Below are positions 7,406 through 9,011 of a stretch of DNA of 9,011 nt, one piece after another; the stretch's first letter is position 1; the number at the start of each line of letters is the position of its first letter. The stretch comes from Sandaracinaceae bacterium. Its GTDB lineage: Bacteria > Myxococcota_A > Polyangia > Polyangiales > JAFGIB01. The stretch lies in NCBI GenBank assembly GCA_017881145.1, contig JADGRG010000575.1, positions 1 to 9,011 on the forward strand, given 5' to 3'. Made by a program: the position numbers and the translations under genes. The notes beneath the pieces are model-generated. The model was not told the DNA's origin, did not search any database, and saw only the letters and a list, made by a program, of their open reading frames with translations.

Positions 7406-7406
7406 G
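7380..7406. repeat. 9-bp tandem repeat in the signal peptide of the CusF-like gene
   Basis: CGAAGTGCG occurs twice perfectly (7380-7388, 7389-7397) and a third, degenerate copy TGAAGCACG follows (7398-7406), reaching the GTG start. On the coding strand it gives the HALRAL part of the signal peptide n-region. Expansion or loss would stay in frame and change the charged n-region. Confidence 0.65.
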
Positions 7407-7412
7407 TGACGG

Positions 7413-7417
7413 CTCCT
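7413..7417 (-). promoter_or_regulatory. Shine-Dalgarno of the CusF-like gene
   Basis: AGGAG on the minus strand stands 7 nt before the GTG at 7405-7403. It fixes a GTG start and yields a canonical lipoprotein signal peptide, which supports this start strongly. Confidence 0.75.
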
Positions 7418-7501
7418 ATCGATCTCTGGTTCGCGCGCGACGCAGCGCAGGTGTCCGGAAAGGCCCCATAGCGTGGACGCTTGTGCACGCAGCTGCAAGC
7501 C

Positions 7502-7531
7502 TTGACCCGGTGCCGCATCGCTTCCGATAAT
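7502..7531 (+). promoter_or_regulatory. Sigma70-type promoter giving a probably leaderless transcript
   Basis: TTGACC (7502-7507) is followed after 18 bp by GATAAT (7526-7531), five of six matches to each consensus hexamer. Seven bases later comes the ATG at 7539, which is about where transcription would begin. No Shine-Dalgarno is present before the ATG. The promoter sits in the 133-bp gap shared with the divergent CusF-like gene. Confidence 0.65.
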
Positions 7532-7538
7532 CGTGGGC

Positions 7539-8000
7539 ATGGCCACGCCGAAACCGTCGAGCGACGAACCACTGCAATGTCCACGCTGCGTCAAGAAGAT
7601 GCGCAAGCAGCGGCACGTGCGCGCGGTGATCGACCACTGCGACGAGTGCGAGGGAAACTTCTTCGACGAAGGCGAGATGCTGGCCGTGCTTGGCAAGAGC
7701 GCCGACCCCGAGGTCTGGGCGCGCAGCAATCGGCAGCTCACGCCGAGCCCTAGCCAGCTGCGGTGTCCACGCTGCCACACCCGCATGCACTTGCAGCCAC
7801 TCAACGAGGAAACGGTCGACGTCGACATCGACCTGTGCCCAGGTTGCGGCGGCATCTGGCTCGACGGTGGCGAGGTCGATGCCGTGATGCGCATCGGTGC
7901 ACGCAAGCTCGCCGTCAAAGCGGCCGAAGCGCGCAACAGCCGGAAGGACACCGCCCCCGAGCTGATCGGCCGCTACCTCTCGCTCTTCCCGAAGAAGTGA
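7539..8000 (+). CDS. Small protein with two TFIIB-type zinc ribbons
   Basis: The product has 153 residues from the ATG at 7539; a GTG at 7533 is also in frame but would lie between the -10 box and the expected transcript start. Two zf-TFIIB-type units are visible. The first has CPRC (C14, C17) and CDEC (C34, C37) followed by EGNFFDEGEM; the second has CPRC (C76, C79) and CPGC (C100, C103) followed by GGIWLDGGEV. The G-x-[FW]-[FL]-D-x-G-E tail after the second Cys pair is the family's signature. Both four-Cys sites are complete, so two zinc ions should bind. A basic tail (about 125-153, ending SLFPKK) follows. Proteins of this family are widespread in bacteria and have no firm function; regulatory or metal-related roles have been suggested. 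It is divergent from the copper-protein gene and converges on the phosphatase gene with 9 bp between stops. Confidence 0.88.
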   Translation: MATPKPSSDEPLQCPRCVKKMRKQRHVRAVIDHCDECEGNFFDEGEMLAVLGKSADPEVWARSNRQLTPSPSQLRCPRCHTRMHLQPLNEETVDVDIDLCPGCGGIWLDGGEVDAVMRIGARKLAVKAAEARNSRKDTAPELIGRYLSLFPKK

Positions 8001-8009
8001 AGTGCAGCC

Positions 8010-8888
8010 TCAGCGCGGATGCACATCGTCGAGCGCTGCGCGACGCTTTTCCACGACGCCGCCTTCGCGCGTGAAGTAGCAGAGCTCGCTATAACCGGCT
8101 TGCGCGATCGCCCGCAGACAAGCGTCGAGACCCACGCCGACATCGTGCGCGCCATGGCTGTCGTCGCCGAGCGTGACACCGACGCCCATACGATGCGCGA
8201 GCGCGAGGATCTCCGGCAGCGGATACACGGGGCCCAAACCGCGCCGGTGGGGAGCCGCATTGACGTCCAGCACGGCCCCAGCAGCGACGATGATTTCGAG
8301 GGTGGCTTCGATATGCGCAAGGACGCGCGGCGAAAAGCTCGCGCTTGGCCCGTCGAACTTGCGAATCAGGTCGATGTGACCGACCACCTCGGGACGCAGC
8401 GTCGTGACCAGCTCGGAGAGCGCTTGGAAGTAGCGGATCTGCAACGCTTCGTTGCCACCCAGCTGCGCAGCGAGCGCGCTCGTGACCTCGGCCGTGAAGT
8501 CGATGAAGGTACCATCGACGTCGTGCACGCTGCCGATGATGAAGTCCGGGCGGTGGCGCTGCCGCAGCTCACCCATGCGCGAAGCCCACTCGCTCGGCGG
8601 CAGGCGCTCGGTCTCGAAGCCGAAGAGCAGCTGGATGCGGTCTGCGTAGCGCTCGCGCAGCTCCTGCGCGCGCACCACGTAGGCCTCGAAGATGCGCTCG
8701 AGGTCGGCGGGCGTGAGATCTTGTTCCTCGGGATAGAGCTCTTCGCGCCGGTAGCGGGGTACGTGCTCGGAGAGTCCGTAGTGCGTGAAGCCAGCCTCGA
8801 TCGCGCGCTCGACGACAGGTTGGAGATCTCCCTTGGCGTGGCGGCAGAACTCACCGCTGTGCCCTCCGTGGTAGCTGAACCAAGGCAT
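8010..8888 (-). CDS. Histidinol-phosphatase, PHP family (fungal His2-like)
   Basis: It should hydrolyse L-histidinol phosphate to L-histidinol (EC 3.1.3.15), the penultimate stage of histidine synthesis, in the cytoplasm. The 292 residues contain the PHP metal-site motifs in order: YHGGHSGEFCRHA (H7, H10, H17), GLSEHVPR (E41, H42), GFETE (E92), GSVHD (H122), VVGHIDL (H171, D173) and GDDSHG (D243, H245). Segments such as LYPEEQ, RYADR and GSVHDVDGTFIDF resemble yeast His2 as I remember it, more than Bacillus HisJ. Motif I reads HGGH, two residues between the His instead of the usual HxH; I believe this is common to this bacterial subgroup. No other his gene is in view, so a different phosphoester substrate is possible. 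The ATG at 8888 is the only reasonable start; no Shine-Dalgarno precedes it, the upstream sequence being CT-rich. Confidence 0.88.
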   Translation of the reverse strand: MPWFSYHGGHSGEFCRHAKGDLQPVVERAIEAGFTHYGLSEHVPRYRREELYPEEQDLTPADLERIFEAYVVRAQELRERYADRIQLLFGFETERLPPSEWASRMGELRQRHRPDFIIGSVHDVDGTFIDFTAEVTSALAAQLGGNEALQIRYFQALSELVTTLRPEVVGHIDLIRKFDGPSASFSPRVLAHIEATLEIIVAAGAVLDVNAAPHRRGLGPVYPLPEILALAHRMGVGVTLGDDSHGAHDVGVGLDACLRAIAQAGYSELCYFTREGGVVEKRRAALDDVHPR

Positions 8889-8931
8889 AGAAGAGAGAAG
8901 CTAGCCTGGACGCACGTGCTCTGCGAGTGCT

Positions 8932-8974
8932 TAAACAGGAACGCATGGAGCGCGGTCCAGGCGTCTCTGTTTAG
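8932..8974. repeat. 43-bp imperfect palindrome, copy 2
   Basis: It is identical to copy 1 at 6944-6986 and in the same orientation, 1,988 bp away. It lies 43 bp upstream of the phosphatase start codon. On the minus strand a reading frame from the window edge (codons for RKHLHAVQRPSG) ends at a TAA at 8973-8971, again the terminal TAA of the palindrome. Only 12 codons of that frame are in the window, and another frame is also open, so a gene there cannot be called. Flanks outside the 43 bp do not match copy 1. Confidence 0.93.
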
Positions 8975-9011
8975 CCGCTCGGGCGCTGCACCGCGTGCAG
9001 GTGCTTACGCA

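Noticed and set aside
7406..7538. Promoter for the CusF-like gene
   Set aside because: TTGCAG and TATGGG on the minus strand are 22 bp apart, too far for a sigma70 pair; no better pair was found.
7406..7951. Long minus-strand extension of the CusF-like frame
   Set aside because: It is antisense to the well-supported zinc-ribbon gene, is Ser/Arg-rich low-quality sequence, and the GTG at 7405 has a good ribosome-binding site and gives a canonical lipoprotein signal.
8971..9011. 3' end of a minus-strand gene at the window edge
   Set aside because: Only 12 codons are visible and a second frame is also open; too little to call a gene, so it is mentioned only with the repeat.

Overview
The window is GC-rich bacterial chromosome, densely coding, with a strong third-position GC bias. 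Gene content and style fit a delta-proteobacterial / Myxococcota-like genome: lipoproteins with an Asp/Ser/Thr-rich linker after the lipidated Cys, a LysR regulator, a SNF2 helicase and a fungal-type histidinol phosphatase. That placement is inference; no rRNA or marker gene is present.

Layout. The left edge holds the 3' part of a LysR-type regulator (3-527, +). It converges, with 6 bp between stops, on a minus-strand series transcribed right to left: a phosphoenolpyruvate synthase (6723-4387), a SNF2-family helicase (4217-1776) and a YVTN-type beta-propeller lipoprotein (1673-534). The gaps of 169 and 102 bp, each with promoter-like boxes, suggest three separate units rather than one operon. 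A 57-codon plus-strand ORF (6773-6946) diverges from ppsA and stops inside a palindromic repeat.

The right part (6944-8974) is the most unusual. Two identical 43-bp imperfect palindromes in the same orientation, 1,988 bp apart, bracket a three-gene block: a CusF-like copper-binding lipoprotein (7405-7013, -), a small protein with two TFIIB-type zinc ribbons (7539-8000, +) and a PHP-family histidinol phosphatase (8888-8010, -). The zinc-ribbon gene has a good sigma70-type promoter whose start point would fall on its ATG, so it is probably leaderless. In both palindromes the terminal TAA is in frame with a reading frame running into it.

Functionally this looks like housekeeping and accessory chromosome: gluconeogenesis (PpsA), possible nucleic-acid remodelling (SNF2), envelope copper handling (CusF-like) and histidine biosynthesis (phosphatase unlinked to other his genes). 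I found no clear defence system, CRISPR array, tRNA, rRNA or transposase. The best candidate for something undescribed is the 43-bp palindrome family. Short in-frame tandem repeats also occur at or near the 5' ends of four genes, including a perfect 3 x 9 bp repeat that begins at the ppsA start codon.
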